This document shows positions 1 to 9,792 of a stretch of 64,000 bases of DNA, piece by piece. A model generated the notes under the pieces. That model ran no database searches. It was not told the DNA's origin and worked only from the letters and a program-made list of their open reading frames with translations. The stretch is from assembly GCA_043744255.1 (NCBI GenBank), contig JAYTVA010000049.1:22252-86251 (forward strand). The letters run 5' to 3'. Within the stretch, counting starts at the first letter, position 1. Every line of letters starts with the position of its first letter. The position numbers and the translations under genes were made by a program. The stretch is from UKL13-2 sp043744255. GTDB taxonomy: Bacteria > Pseudomonadota > Gammaproteobacteria > Burkholderiales > Usitatibacteraceae.

Positions 1-1
1 G

Positions 2-952
2 GCCAAATATTTGGACCTCGATGATGTCTACAAACGCACGAAACGCGTCGACTGGATTCCGGAAAGTCGGTTTCCATCGAAAAATATTTTTTGCATGGTG
101 GGCACCAATCGAATGGATTACGAAGCAGCATTCGGGCTGTCCCGAACCTTCGTCGGCCACGGCAGTGACGGCCTGGTCAGAATCGAGAATGCGACCCTCT
201 GTGGGCTAAAAGACAATGGACAGGCTGGTGATCCCTGTGCGAAAGCCTACGCTTATCGCGCGCATTCCGGCTACTTCGGCATCGTCAATAGCGAAGAGGC
301 GTTTCAGAATCTCGCGCGTTTTTTCTTCGGCGATGTCCGCGTTGATTTGTGGGTGGATGTCGATGCCATCCGGCTGCCTGCTGCTGTGCAAAAAGAGCAA
401 GAAGCGGGCAAGACCGTCAACGCCCTGTATCAGTTCGAGGTGATCGCATCGCCGCGTGGCAAGCTGTGGTATCTGACGCGGCGCACGTCTGAAGAAGATT
501 CCGTCGCCTGTCTCTCGCATCAGGAATGGGTGGCCAACCCCACCAAGTGCCGCTCGCATTTTCTGTCGACCGTATTCCTCGCCAACCGCGCCAAAGTGAA
601 CCCGAGGCGGCGCACGCTCGCCTACAGCATGACGCTGGGCATTCGCGTGCCCGATTATGAAATTGATCGAAGGCTGTGGGTGAATGAGCACTACGAGGGC
701 GGCTACCTTTATCGCGATGCCATCATCTTGGAAATGGTTCCGCCCAAGGACGCCAGCACGAACTGGAAGATCAAGTACGCATGGCAAGGAACGGGGGTGA
801 ACCCAGCCGACACGGAGATTGACGCCAAGGCCATCAAAGGCGGAAAAATTGAGGTGCGCGTTCCGTTCAAGAGTGAGGGTAATCCGGGAGTTGACGGGCA
901 GCTTCGCTTCATCGTCTCTGCATGGAATGCTGACGCGCTGATGGATGATTGA
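2..952 (+). CDS. C-terminal part of a secreted alpha/beta-hydrolase-like protein (5' end outside window)
   Basis: The reading frame is open from the first bases, so the start lies upstream of the window. The visible part is about 316 residues. Near its start it has a beta-strand followed by the motif GHGSDGLV, which resembles the catalytic-histidine loop of alpha/beta hydrolases (lipase/esterase type). The rest is a beta-rich tail with no catalytic motif I recognise. The nucleophile and acid would be in the missing N-terminal half. It points the same way as the cytochrome operon downstream but is separated from it by 325 bp. The family call is an inference from one motif; other hydrolases or phospholipases remain possible. 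Confidence 0.45.
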   Translation, partial: AKYLDLDDVYKRTKRVDWIPESRFPSKNIFCMVGTNRMDYEAAFGLSRTFVGHGSDGLVRIENATLCGLKDNGQAGDPCAKAYAYRAHSGYFGIVNSEEAFQNLARFFFGDVRVDLWVDVDAIRLPAAVQKEQEAGKTVNALYQFEVIASPRGKLWYLTRRTSEEDSVACLSHQEWVANPTKCRSHFLSTVFLANRAKVNPRRRTLAYSMTLGIRVPDYEIDRRLWVNEHYEGGYLYRDAIILEMVPPKDASTNWKIKYAWQGTGVNPADTEIDAKAIKGGKIEVRVPFKSEGNPGVDGQLRFIVSAWNADALMDD

Positions 953-1277
953 GCTGGCTACCCGCGCCGTGGCGGAGACTGTTAGTCGCGGCTGCAACCC
1001 GAAAAAAATGGCGGGTGCGGCGCTCATAGAGAGCCGACCGCCGGTCAGTTTGCGGGTACCCCCTCCCTGATCGCGGGATGGGGCATCCCGCGATTGGAGT
1101 ATTGCGGGCGTTGATTGAGAACGGTAACCTCGACGTGGAAGGAATCGTGATCCAACCGCTATCTGCGTGGAAGCGGGATTTGTGTACCCTGGCCTGCGAT
1201 TTTTTTGCATGATTGAAATTCTGCGGCATCAGCGACGGATTCAATAACCCCGATCAGCTCATTGTGGGAGTGCAAGC
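953..1277. other. Intergenic stretch upstream of the cytochrome operon
   Basis: There is no convincing gene in these 325 bp. It holds a perfect 11-bp stem hairpin followed by a 13-bp core shared with two other intergenic regions (listed separately). A GGGAG ribosome-binding site lies just before the start at 1278. I could not identify a convincing sigma-70 promoter. Confidence 0.6.
1070..1108 (+). repeat. Dispersed palindromic repeat, copy A
   Basis: An 11-bp perfect inverted repeat (1070-1080 and 1084-1094, 3-nt loop) is followed at 1096-1108 by GGAGTATTGCGGG. The same 13-mer occurs at 13897-13909, and with one mismatch on the minus strand at 20937-20949. A weaker match, GTA-CCTCGA, follows in copies A and B. 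Confidence 0.6.
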
Positions 1278-3842
1278 ATGAAGCGAACCATCATTACCAT
1301 TGCCGCGATCACGGCTTTTGTCGTGGTCGGCTGGTGGCTGAAAATGGGAACCGGCCCCAGCGTGTCTGCGGCGCAGGCGCAGGTGCTGAGTGACGCTCCA
1401 ACCATCCAGCCTGCAACTGCCAGCCCGTCGAGCGCATACGTCGCGCCGGAGTTTTACGCCGGCGATGCCGGACTCACCGATGCCGAGCGCGCCGGGCGCC
1501 ACATCTGGTATTTCGCGACCGCTGGCAATTCACGCTTTTATGGCTACACCTTCCCGCAGCGCACCGGCGTGTTGATCGATTGGCATCGGGTGTTGCGTGC
1601 AGACCAACGCAATGACCGCTTCAAGGCATGGGGACTGATCAACGATCCAGGCTGTTGCATGCCGGGCTCGCGCGATTGCCCGGCGAAAAGTTTGGATGAA
1701 ACCTATGGCTTTGAGTACTGCGTGGGCGACGACGTGTTGCTCAAGTACATCGGTAAGCCGGGCTATCGCGACCCTGCTTGCGACTTCAAGGATGCCGCCC
1801 TCGATGCGCAGGATATTCATAGTAAGGATGGAAAGCTCGACCAGCGTCACAACGCCTGCGATCTCGCGTTTGGCACATCTACCGGCGCGCTGGGGGTGCG
1901 CAAGTTTCCCAATCCGCGCTTCGACAAGGCCAGGTGGCTGAAGCTCAACAGCAGCCCCGGGAGTTGGGACGGATACAACAAGAATTTGTCGAGCGAGCCA
2001 AAGAATTCCGATTCGCGCGTTTCCCATTTGGGTGATGGTTCCATCGAGCCACCGTTCTTGATTGGCACGTCTTGTGGTTCATGCCACATCGCGTTTGATC
2101 CGCTGCATCCGCCGGCCGATCCGGCCAATCCACAGTGGACAAATATCAAGGGCACCGTCGGCAACCAGTATTCGCGCATGTCGGAAATGCTCACCTCTGG
2201 CATGCCGGTCAACAGTCTGGAATGGCAGGTGTTCTCACACGCGCGCCCCGGCACTAACGATACCTCGGCCATCGCCACCGACCAGATCAACAATCCCGGC
2301 ACCATCAACGCGCTGATCAATCTGGGCAAGCGACCGACATTCAAAAACGAAACCGTGTTGCGTTGGCGGAAAGTGACCGCGTGCACGGCGGGCGCTGCGG
2401 AGGAAACCTGCTGGTGCGAACCGGGCCGCGACGGAAAATGCTGGGAGAAAAAACTCGCGCAGGAGAGTGGCGTGCATCACATCTTGAAAGGCGGCGAAGA
2501 CTCGATCGGCAAATTGGAGGCGGTGCAGCGCGTTTATATCAATATTGGGGTGTGCGCCGAGCAGTGCTGGGCAAACCACTTCAGCGATTTGCGACAGCTC
2601 GATCCGCAGCAGCGCAACTTCGGCCAGTCACCGCTTGATATTGGCCAATGCCGCCGCGATTGTCCCAACTTCCGCGCGATCGAGGATCGCCTGCCGAACA
2701 TCTTCGATTTTCTCGCCTCCAAGGAAGCGCACGCGACCGACTTGCAGGCGGCACGGGCCGTCGCGAGCGGCCGCACCACCTACAGCGAAAAAAATCTGGT
2801 TGCCGATCTGGAAAAAGATTTCGGCAGCGGCGCGGTGGAGCGTGGTCGCTTACTGTTCGCGGAGAATTGTGCGCGTTGCCACTCCAGCATTCCGGAATCG
2901 GTGGGGAACGAATTCAAGAACCGAGATTTCCGCAAAGTCGATGCGAACGGCATGCGCGAAGACTGGCTCGGCAATGATCAGCCGGTCAAAGCCACCGAGG
3001 TCGGCACCTATCGTTGTCGTGCACTGCATTCCAATCATATGGCCGGCCACGTCTACGCCGAATACGGTTCCGAGACCATGCGTAAACAGGCACCCGACCC
3101 CAACATCGCCGAGCCGCACGAAGGTGGGCGCGGCTACTACCGCAATATCTCCCTGTTGAGTTTGTGGGCGCACGCGCCATTCATGCACAACAACTCAATC
3201 GGGCCAGAGCTGTGTGGCAAACCGAGCAACGCCGCGAATGATTTTTTCCGCCCGCGCTATGTCGATGTCAGCAACAGCAAATTGCCGCTGCTGCCTGCGG
3301 ACAAACAGCCGGCCTGCTGGGCTTACGACCCGAGTGTGGACGGTCGCTTCAAACTCTATGTGGAGTCGATGCAGCAGCTGTTGAATCCTGATACGCGCGG
3401 CAAAAAAATTACCCGCTTTAATTTTCCGGTCGAGCTCGATTTTGGTCCCAAGCTTTGGGACGGTCGCGACGAGAAGCAAATCCTCGGCCTCAAGCTCGAA
3501 GTTCCGGCCGGCACCGCCGCAGGGACATTGGGTAATTTCCTGCACAAGCAATTCGTTAATGATTTGATCTTGGGGCACAAGGACCGTCCCGCGCTGGAGA
3601 AAAAGCTGGTGGCACAACTGGGCGGTGCCGAAGGGAAGGCACTGACGCAGGCGATGGCCGACACATTGGCAGCAATCGTTAAAGATCCCAACGGAATGGT
3701 TTCGGCGGTTGGCAAGCACCCGAAAATTCTTAACGCGTATAGCTCGTGCACCGCAGACATAGAAAACGATGGTCATCGTTTCGGCGAGGGGCTGTCGGCA
3801 AACGACAAGAATGCGTTGATCGCGTTCCTAGCCACGATGTAG
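1278..3842 (+). CDS. Large RoxA-like di-haem c-type cytochrome
   Basis: An 854-residue exported protein. Residues 1-35 form a positively charged signal sequence or anchor. Two covalent haem c sites are visible: CGSCH at residues 266-270 and CARCH at 531-535. The downstream segment LLSLWAHAPFMHNNS is typical of the distal half of di-haem peroxidase / MauG / RoxA-like proteins. RoxA (rubber oxygenase) is about 680 residues with two CxxCH sites, so this homologue is longer. Additional cysteines outside the haem motifs suggest disulfides. It is the first gene of a five-gene run (gaps of 17, 3, 20 and 13 bp). The likely location is periplasmic or extracellular. Peroxidase or oxygenase activity is inferred and the substrate is unknown. 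Confidence 0.75.
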   Translation: MKRTIITIAAITAFVVVGWWLKMGTGPSVSAAQAQVLSDAPTIQPATASPSSAYVAPEFYAGDAGLTDAERAGRHIWYFATAGNSRFYGYTFPQRTGVLIDWHRVLRADQRNDRFKAWGLINDPGCCMPGSRDCPAKSLDETYGFEYCVGDDVLLKYIGKPGYRDPACDFKDAALDAQDIHSKDGKLDQRHNACDLAFGTSTGALGVRKFPNPRFDKARWLKLNSSPGSWDGYNKNLSSEPKNSDSRVSHLGDGSIEPPFLIGTSCGSCHIAFDPLHPPADPANPQWTNIKGTVGNQYSRMSEMLTSGMPVNSLEWQVFSHARPGTNDTSAIATDQINNPGTINALINLGKRPTFKNETVLRWRKVTACTAGAAEETCWCEPGRDGKCWEKKLAQESGVHHILKGGEDSIGKLEAVQRVYINIGVCAEQCWANHFSDLRQLDPQQRNFGQSPLDIGQCRRDCPNFRAIEDRLPNIFDFLASKEAHATDLQAARAVASGRTTYSEKNLVADLEKDFGSGAVERGRLLFAENCARCHSSIPESVGNEFKNRDFRKVDANGMREDWLGNDQPVKATEVGTYRCRALHSNHMAGHVYAEYGSETMRKQAPDPNIAEPHEGGRGYYRNISLLSLWAHAPFMHNNSIGPELCGKPSNAANDFFRPRYVDVSNSKLPLLPADKQPACWAYDPSVDGRFKLYVESMQQLLNPDTRGKKITRFNFPVELDFGPKLWDGRDEKQILGLKLEVPAGTAAGTLGNFLHKQFVNDLILGHKDRPALEKKLVAQLGGAEGKALTQAMADTLAAIVKDPNGMVSAVGKHPKILNAYSSCTADIENDGHRFGEGLSANDKNALIAFLATM

Positions 3843-3859
3843 AGCCCTGAGGAGCCATC

Positions 3860-4738
3860 ATGAAACGGATGCTACCGATTTGTTTTGCCGCACTGTTAAC
3901 ACTCACGGGCTGCGAATTCATCCAGTCAATATTCGCGCCGAAGCCGGACATCAAATTCGCGACCTTCGCTGCGGACTATCAATCCAAACCTGATTTCGCC
4001 GCCGTCGAAAACAAGTTTCCGCTCTCGCCAACAGAGCTTGCAAAAATTACGCCGCGCTATTTGAGTGCGCTCGATCAGGAGCAGGTGGATCAAATTTATG
4101 CGCGTCTCACCGCCGGCCCCATCCCCGAAGGCGCATTCGACGGCGATCTGTTCTTTCCCAAGGGCAGCACTGGCAAATCACGACTGTCGGAAATTGTCGG
4201 TGGCTTGCCGGGACTGCTGGTACAGCTGAAAGTGCGGAAGCTGGATTTCATCGGCGAAAGACTGTGGAAGGGAAAGGTTTTTTACCGCGATCAACGCGTG
4301 CTGCGTAATCGCATCAACGACCTAAAGCCGCTGCAATCCATCGGCTTGGTCGAGGGCGAGCCGGAGAAGATAACGGTGAACGGCAAGGACGCGTGGTTGC
4401 TGTTTCCCGCCAAGCTGTACTGTGGTCAGAGCCTCATGGACTCGCGGCGGGAATCGATCATCATCGACTACGCGTTTACTGACGAAATTGACGGCTATAG
4501 AGAGAAACCCGATTTCCTCGCCGGGCGGCGCGGCTTCAAAGTGCGTGACGAGATTCGCATGGTGCGCCCCGGATTTTATTTGGGTCGCGCCTACCTTGAT
4601 CGCATCTTCGTTCTCAATTTCACTTTGTACAACGAAGACATTGCGAAACGCGAGGCCGACGCGTTCATAAAAACCGGGCAAGGCCAAGAGGACTGCTGGG
4701 CCGGTACCCAGCCGCGTAAGTTGATGGCTGCAAAGTGA
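3860..4738 (+). CDS. Lipoprotein of the di-haem cytochrome operon
   Basis: A 292-residue protein with an N-terminal lipoprotein signal ending in the lipobox LTGC (Cys18), so it should be lipidated and held in the inner or outer membrane facing the periplasm. A GAGGAG ribosome-binding site precedes the ATG. No CxxCH motif or enzyme signature is seen. The remainder is mixed alpha/beta with charged segments. It sits 17 bp after the 854-residue cytochrome and 3 bp before the next one, so it is almost certainly co-transcribed and translated with them. A role as accessory, scaffold or substrate-delivery protein for the cytochromes is inferred from position only. Confidence 0.7.
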   Translation: MKRMLPICFAALLTLTGCEFIQSIFAPKPDIKFATFAADYQSKPDFAAVENKFPLSPTELAKITPRYLSALDQEQVDQIYARLTAGPIPEGAFDGDLFFPKGSTGKSRLSEIVGGLPGLLVQLKVRKLDFIGERLWKGKVFYRDQRVLRNRINDLKPLQSIGLVEGEPEKITVNGKDAWLLFPAKLYCGQSLMDSRRESIIIDYAFTDEIDGYREKPDFLAGRRGFKVRDEIRMVRPGFYLGRAYLDRIFVLNFTLYNEDIAKREADAFIKTGQGQEDCWAGTQPRKLMAAK

Positions 4739-4741
4739 TGC

Positions 4742-6589
4742 ATGAATTGGCAACCCCGCCATGTCGCACGGTTATCGCTCACGCTCGTCTTGATTGAGTT
4801 GCTGCTCGCGACCAGTCATGCCGCGCCACACGGAGAGGCTCCCGCGATGAATGACCTGACCACAGCGTCGCAGACTGTCACTGCACTACGGAACCGCGAT
4901 CAAGCGCAGGCACCTAGGCCGAATCTTCCCCCGGTTGGCCGCGCCTTGTTTGATGAACTGATCGTCAGTGAGAGTGGTACTGGCGTGCGCGTACGCTTTC
5001 CCTTTTCGGCGCTGCTTCGCGACCTCGCGGCGCAGGCGGGTTGCACGCGTGACGCGCGCCAACCCGACTGCTATCGCGCGGTGCTGATTCCGTTGGGTCG
5101 CTCACTTCAGCGCACCGCAGCCGCGCCGCAGTTTTTCAAGTACCCGCGCGTAGTGGTGGCGTTTACCAGCGATGCGAATCACGCCAGCCAACGCGCGTTG
5201 CCGCTGCTCAAGGATCGCCTGTATCTCGGCTATCAGGAGAAGGCGAATGTCATTGAAGTGATCAGCTACAACGAGCAGGCAGGCCGCTTCGAATTTCAAT
5301 TGGTGAAAAACTATGCCGCCGGTCAGACGCCGCAAATTGTGTATGCGAACCGAGTGGTGTGCGTGGCCTGCCATCAAAATCAAGCGCCGATTTTTTCCCG
5401 TCAGGTGTGGGACGAAACCAACGCCAACCCGGCGATTGCGCAACGACTGGCTGGCGAGCGCCGCGATTTTTATGGCCTGCCCATCAACATCGGTGTCGAT
5501 GTTGCCAACGCGATTGACGACGCGACTGATCGATCTAACCTGCTCGCGACCTATCAGATGCTGTGGCGCGACGGTTGCGCTGGCACCGCAGCGGCTGCAC
5601 GTCAGTGCCGTGCGCAAGCGCTGTTGGCTGCGCTGCAATACCGGCTGACGGGAGAGCGTGCATTTCAACAGACCTCCCTGCCGTTCGTCGATGGGTTTGT
5701 GACTCCGCTCGAACGCAATTGGCGTGCGCGGTGGGCGGCGGGCATCGACATTGCCAGCAATGACCTGCCGAACCGCGATCCGCTGCAGACTGCGGATGCG
5801 GAGCAGCTGGCCCATGTCGCGGCGCGCTTCGAGGCGTTACTGCCGCGCGGCAGCAAGGAAACATGGCAGTGGCAAACTGATCGCCATCGCCTGATCAAGG
5901 GTGTCGGTGAATTTTTTTCGCGCGCCGAGATTCGTGCCATTGCCACCAAACTGCGCATCAACGTTTCGTCAGCGAACGCAGGACACGGCGAATCGCCATG
6001 GAATTCACGCGGCTTTCAAGCGTTGCGCAATGCCGTCATGCAACTCGTTAACGATCCCGTGGATCGACGAGTTTTCGATAGCCCAACTATCCAGCATGCG
6101 CTGTTGCGTGATGCCTTGTTCCGGCGGCTGGCCATCGCCGGATCGGCAGGACATCGCGCAACGACGCACGCGCCGTCGCCGCCAGAGTTCAATGACGCGA
6201 ACGCCAGCGCTGGCGGGCCGATGCCTGAAGACCAAGCACTGACGCCATTCTTCGCCCACTGCGGACGCTGCCATGCGACCGCCGAATCATTGCCGCCAAA
6301 TTTCTTGCACGGTTCGACAACCGAGGTGCAGGCCAAACTTCGACGTTGCGCCGACCGGATTTATTTTCGCCTCAGCATGGCGCGGCTGCCAGCTAGCCAG
6401 CGGCCAAAAACGCCGATGCCACCTGAGATCCGGTTGGTGCCTGAAGCCGAACCAAACCGGGTGGACGACGCGCCGCGCGCGAACATGCTGAATACCGTCG
6501 CGCCGTGGATCAGCACTGACATGAACGTTCCGCTTGAACAATTGATCGGGCGCAGTTACGAGCAATTGCCTAGCTGTGCTGCGCACTAG
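4742..6589 (+). CDS. Periplasmic di-haem c-type cytochrome
   Basis: A 615-residue protein with a signal peptide (hydrophobic core to about residue 27, ending SHAA). Two haem c attachment sites are visible: CVACH at residues 207-211 and CGRCH at 507-511. The roughly 300-residue spacing between haems, and a very short post-haem tail rich in proline, differ from the two paralogues downstream. It begins 3 bp after the lipoprotein stop codon. It is expected to be a periplasmic redox protein. Which family it belongs to beyond c-type cytochromes cannot be settled by eye, and it may be a divergent RoxA/peroxidase relative. Confidence 0.7.
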   Translation: MNWQPRHVARLSLTLVLIELLLATSHAAPHGEAPAMNDLTTASQTVTALRNRDQAQAPRPNLPPVGRALFDELIVSESGTGVRVRFPFSALLRDLAAQAGCTRDARQPDCYRAVLIPLGRSLQRTAAAPQFFKYPRVVVAFTSDANHASQRALPLLKDRLYLGYQEKANVIEVISYNEQAGRFEFQLVKNYAAGQTPQIVYANRVVCVACHQNQAPIFSRQVWDETNANPAIAQRLAGERRDFYGLPINIGVDVANAIDDATDRSNLLATYQMLWRDGCAGTAAAARQCRAQALLAALQYRLTGERAFQQTSLPFVDGFVTPLERNWRARWAAGIDIASNDLPNRDPLQTADAEQLAHVAARFEALLPRGSKETWQWQTDRHRLIKGVGEFFSRAEIRAIATKLRINVSSANAGHGESPWNSRGFQALRNAVMQLVNDPVDRRVFDSPTIQHALLRDALFRRLAIAGSAGHRATTHAPSPPEFNDANASAGGPMPEDQALTPFFAHCGRCHATAESLPPNFLHGSTTEVQAKLRRCADRIYFRLSMARLPASQRPKTPMPPEIRLVPEAEPNRVDDAPRANMLNTVAPWISTDMNVPLEQLIGRSYEQLPSCAAH

Positions 6590-6609
6590 CGAAACCACGG
6601 AGACATCCC

Positions 6610-8226
6610 ATGGCCAAGAGCGAACAAATTTACCCGCCGTATTCCCACTCGCCGCGGAGTACACCGAGGAAATGGTGGTGGCGACTGTTGAAGTGGCTGG
6701 CGATTGCACTGATCATTCCGATTGCCATTGGCGGATATGCGGCAATCAGATTCTTGCCGGATCACGCTGTGGAATATGCCGATGCTGAGGAGCAATTCAA
6801 ATACGGCTCCACTGGCGGCGAACGCACGGTTGGCTTTCCGTATTGGATCTGGCAGGCGATGCCGCAGGTGTGTAGCCAGCACCTACCTGCCGGGGCAGCG
6901 ATGCCGCAAGCCACGGCCTATGCGGCGTTCGGCATGGTCTACGAGCCGGGCAAGGACTTGCCCATTGGCATTTCCAAGCGGCGCAACCTCGGCATCGACC
7001 GTGTGTTCCTCAATTGCGCCGCGTGCCACACTAGCACGGTTCGCGATACGCCACAGAGCACGCCGAAGACGGTGGTCGGGATGCCTGCGCACCGTCTCGA
7101 CATGCTTGGCTTTCAAACATTTCTGTTCAATTGCGCCATTGCGCCGCAATTTAGTGCGGAATATCTGGTGCCGGAAATAAAGCGCCTGATGGAAATGCGC
7201 GCACAAAAACTAAGCCTGATTGATCGCTACGCGGTGTATCCCGTGGCAATTGCGATCATGCGCGAACGCTTGATCTCGCTACGTGCGCGCTTTGCGTGGG
7301 CAGAGCAGCCGCCGCACTGGGGCCCGGGCCGTGTGGACACGTTCAATCCCGGCAAGGCAGGCTACTTCAACTTCCCGTTCGACAAATTGACTGAGCAGGA
7401 AATTCAGGCACCCGTGGATTTCCCGGCAGTGTGGAACCAGCGGCAAAAAACCGGCATGAATTTGCACTGGGACGGCAACAACGGCGGGGTGGTTGAGCGC
7501 AACAAAAACGCGGCCTTCGCCACCGGTGCGACCCCGCCAACTATTGACCTCGCCTCGGTGGGTCGCACCGAACATTATTTGCTCGATGCCAAGCCACCGC
7601 GTTATCCGTACCCGATTGATGACGCGAAAGCCAAGCAGGGTGGCCGCGTTTACGCCGAATACTGTGCGGGTTGTCACGGCGTGAATGGTCGGGAGTTTGC
7701 ACCCAAGGAGGGCTTGGGCAAGGTTGAATGCCTAGCGCCTGGTGCGCCTGAGGCGGTTCTGTACGGCTCGCAATTGGGCAAGATCACGCCGATTGCCGAG
7801 ATCGGTACTGACCGCCGTCGCCTTGACTCATTCACCTATGAGTTGGCGGTGAACATGGGTACGCCCTATGCGGGTACCGCGTATCGCTTTTGTCATTACC
7901 GCAAGACCTTCGGCTACGCCAACATGCCGTTGGACGGATTGTGGTTACGCGCACCGTATCTGCACAACGGCTCGGTCCCCACGCTTCGCGCGTTGCTCGA
8001 GCCGAGTGCAAAGCGACCGCCAGAATTTTTTCGTGGCTACGATGTGTTCGATGCGCAAAACGTTGGATTCGTTAGCGACGTTTCGATGGAGGGCGGGCGC
8101 AAATACTTTCGCTACGACACGCGTATCCCTGGCAACGGCAACCAAGGACACGAAGGCCGGGCATATGGCACTGAATTGACGGTCGATGAAAAGACCACGC
8201 TGGTGGAGCATCTGAAAACTTTTTGA
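6610..8226 (+). CDS. Membrane-anchored di-haem cytochrome c peroxidase-like protein
   Basis: A 538-residue protein. A tryptophan-rich charged N-terminus is followed by one transmembrane segment (about residues 25-45), with no cleavage motif, so it looks like a membrane anchor with a periplasmic catalytic part. Haem sites are CAACH (136-140) and CAGCH (352-356). The segments FKYGS..G.E and PYWIW after the anchor, and LRAPYLHNGSVPTLR near the C-terminus, are shared with the next gene, showing that the two are paralogues. The family matches what annotation pipelines call di-haem cytochrome c peroxidase (RoxA-like). The electron donor and substrate are unknown. Confidence 0.75.
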   Translation: MAKSEQIYPPYSHSPRSTPRKWWWRLLKWLAIALIIPIAIGGYAAIRFLPDHAVEYADAEEQFKYGSTGGERTVGFPYWIWQAMPQVCSQHLPAGAAMPQATAYAAFGMVYEPGKDLPIGISKRRNLGIDRVFLNCAACHTSTVRDTPQSTPKTVVGMPAHRLDMLGFQTFLFNCAIAPQFSAEYLVPEIKRLMEMRAQKLSLIDRYAVYPVAIAIMRERLISLRARFAWAEQPPHWGPGRVDTFNPGKAGYFNFPFDKLTEQEIQAPVDFPAVWNQRQKTGMNLHWDGNNGGVVERNKNAAFATGATPPTIDLASVGRTEHYLLDAKPPRYPYPIDDAKAKQGGRVYAEYCAGCHGVNGREFAPKEGLGKVECLAPGAPEAVLYGSQLGKITPIAEIGTDRRRLDSFTYELAVNMGTPYAGTAYRFCHYRKTFGYANMPLDGLWLRAPYLHNGSVPTLRALLEPSAKRPPEFFRGYDVFDAQNVGFVSDVSMEGGRKYFRYDTRIPGNGNQGHEGRAYGTELTVDEKTTLVEHLKTF

Positions 8227-8239
8227 GGTGGAGTCAATT

Positions 8240-9697
8240 ATGGCGACTACAAAATCCGGCAAGCGCAAATTCTGGTTGCTCGCAATTGCAATCCTTGCCG
8301 CCATTGGTGGCTACATCGGCTGGGATCGCGGCTTTCGCGAACATCCGCAAGAGGCATGGGTCAATGCCACGCCGGAAATGCGTTTCAAATATGGCTCGAT
8401 TGGTGCCGAACACGACGCTGGCATTCCCTACTGGATTTGGTACGTGTTGCCGCGCATGTTTCCGGAAAAATTGCCCAAGTCGGGTGGTTACGCCAGCCTC
8501 GGCGTGCCGTGGGAGCAGGGCATGGAAACGCCGATTGGTTTCACCAAGAAGACCATCGGCTTCGCGCGCATCGCCAACAACTGTGCAAGCTGCCACTCCG
8601 CCAGCTACCGATCCAAACACGATGAAATCCCCACGTTTATCATCGGCGGTCCATCCCATACGGCGGACATCGAAGTGTTCTTTCGCTTCCTGATCGATTG
8701 CGCTAAAGACCCGCGCTTCAACGCCGACAATCTGATGCGCGAAATTAATCAGGTGGCCGATCTCGATTTGATCGACAAAGGCCTGTATCGATTTTTCATC
8801 ATCCCGATTATGAAAAAGCAGTTGATCGCGCGTGAAAAACAATTCGCGTGGATTTATCGCAAGGACTTTCCCGACTGGGGGCGTGGCCGTGATGACGCGA
8901 TGAACCTCACCAAATATTTCATGGTGAAGCAGCCGATGGACGACACCCTCGGCCCGACCGACATGCCGTCCAACTGGAATCTGCAAAAGTACAAATGGGA
9001 CAAAGGTCACCGTATGAATTTTGCTGGCGACAGCAACGACGCTTATTCGGTGATCATGGATTCAGCACTCGGCCTGCTCGGCGCGCCGCCGCACAACAAA
9101 GCCGAATTCCTCGGCCACGTGAAATGGCTACATGAATACCTCAGCGCCTTGCCGCCACCGAAATATCCATTCCCGATTGACGCCGTGAAAGCGGCAGCGG
9201 GCAAGTTCGTGTTCGACGCCCATTGCGCAAGTTGCCACGCCAGCGAGCGCACCGGCACCCGCATCCCATTGGCAGAGATCGGCACCGACCGTGGCCGCAT
9301 CGATAGTTGGAACAAAGAGGCGGCGATGGTGGCCAACAAAGTTGTACAAGACATGGGCCTCGAACGCCGTGGACTCGTGGAAGAAAACCCGTCCGGCTAT
9401 GTCATCCAGTTTCTCGATGGCATCTGGTTGCGCGCCCCGTACCTGCATAACGGCTCGGTGCCGACGCTGCGCGATCTGTTGTTACCCGTTGAGCAGCGGC
9501 CAAAATCGTTCTATCGCGGCTACGACGTTTACGATCAAAAAAATGTCGGCTTTGTCACCACCGGTGCCGAGGCCGAACGCGCCGGCACCAAGCTTGATGT
9601 CAGCCAGAAAGCGAATGGCAATCAGGGCCATGTGTTCGGCACGGAAATCACGGAGCAACAGAAGGATGCGCTGATTGAGTATCTAAAAACGCTGTAG
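8240..9697 (+). CDS. Di-haem cytochrome c peroxidase-like protein, paralogue of the preceding gene
   Basis: A 485-residue protein starting at the ATG after a GAGGTGGAG ribosome-binding site, 13 bp after the previous stop. One N-terminal hydrophobic segment (about residues 11-27) acts as anchor or signal. Haem sites are CASCH (115-119) and CASCH (329-333). It shares PYWIW, LRAPYLHNGSVPTLR and RGYDV-D-NVGFV with the 538-residue neighbour but lacks an insert around the second haem. It is the last gene of the cytochrome operon. The pair looks like a tandem duplication followed by divergence, perhaps giving a heterodimer or a two-step electron relay. That role is inferred. Confidence 0.75.
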   Translation: MATTKSGKRKFWLLAIAILAAIGGYIGWDRGFREHPQEAWVNATPEMRFKYGSIGAEHDAGIPYWIWYVLPRMFPEKLPKSGGYASLGVPWEQGMETPIGFTKKTIGFARIANNCASCHSASYRSKHDEIPTFIIGGPSHTADIEVFFRFLIDCAKDPRFNADNLMREINQVADLDLIDKGLYRFFIIPIMKKQLIAREKQFAWIYRKDFPDWGRGRDDAMNLTKYFMVKQPMDDTLGPTDMPSNWNLQKYKWDKGHRMNFAGDSNDAYSVIMDSALGLLGAPPHNKAEFLGHVKWLHEYLSALPPPKYPFPIDAVKAAAGKFVFDAHCASCHASERTGTRIPLAEIGTDRGRIDSWNKEAAMVANKVVQDMGLERRGLVEENPSGYVIQFLDGIWLRAPYLHNGSVPTLRDLLLPVEQRPKSFYRGYDVYDQKNVGFVTTGAEAERAGTKLDVSQKANGNQGHVFGTEITEQQKDALIEYLKTL

Positions 9698-9792
9698 ATT
9701 GATCGGCGGCTAGCCAGCCTATCGCACCATCGCAATACAGCGCGCGTCGATGCCGCCCACCACGTCGTTCGCCACGCGCCACACTACGCCCC

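Noticed and set aside
206..1210. 334-codon minus-strand open frame at the start of the window
   Set aside because: Antisense to the partial hydrolase-like gene, compositionally atypical (arginine/proline-rich) and no recognisable motif.
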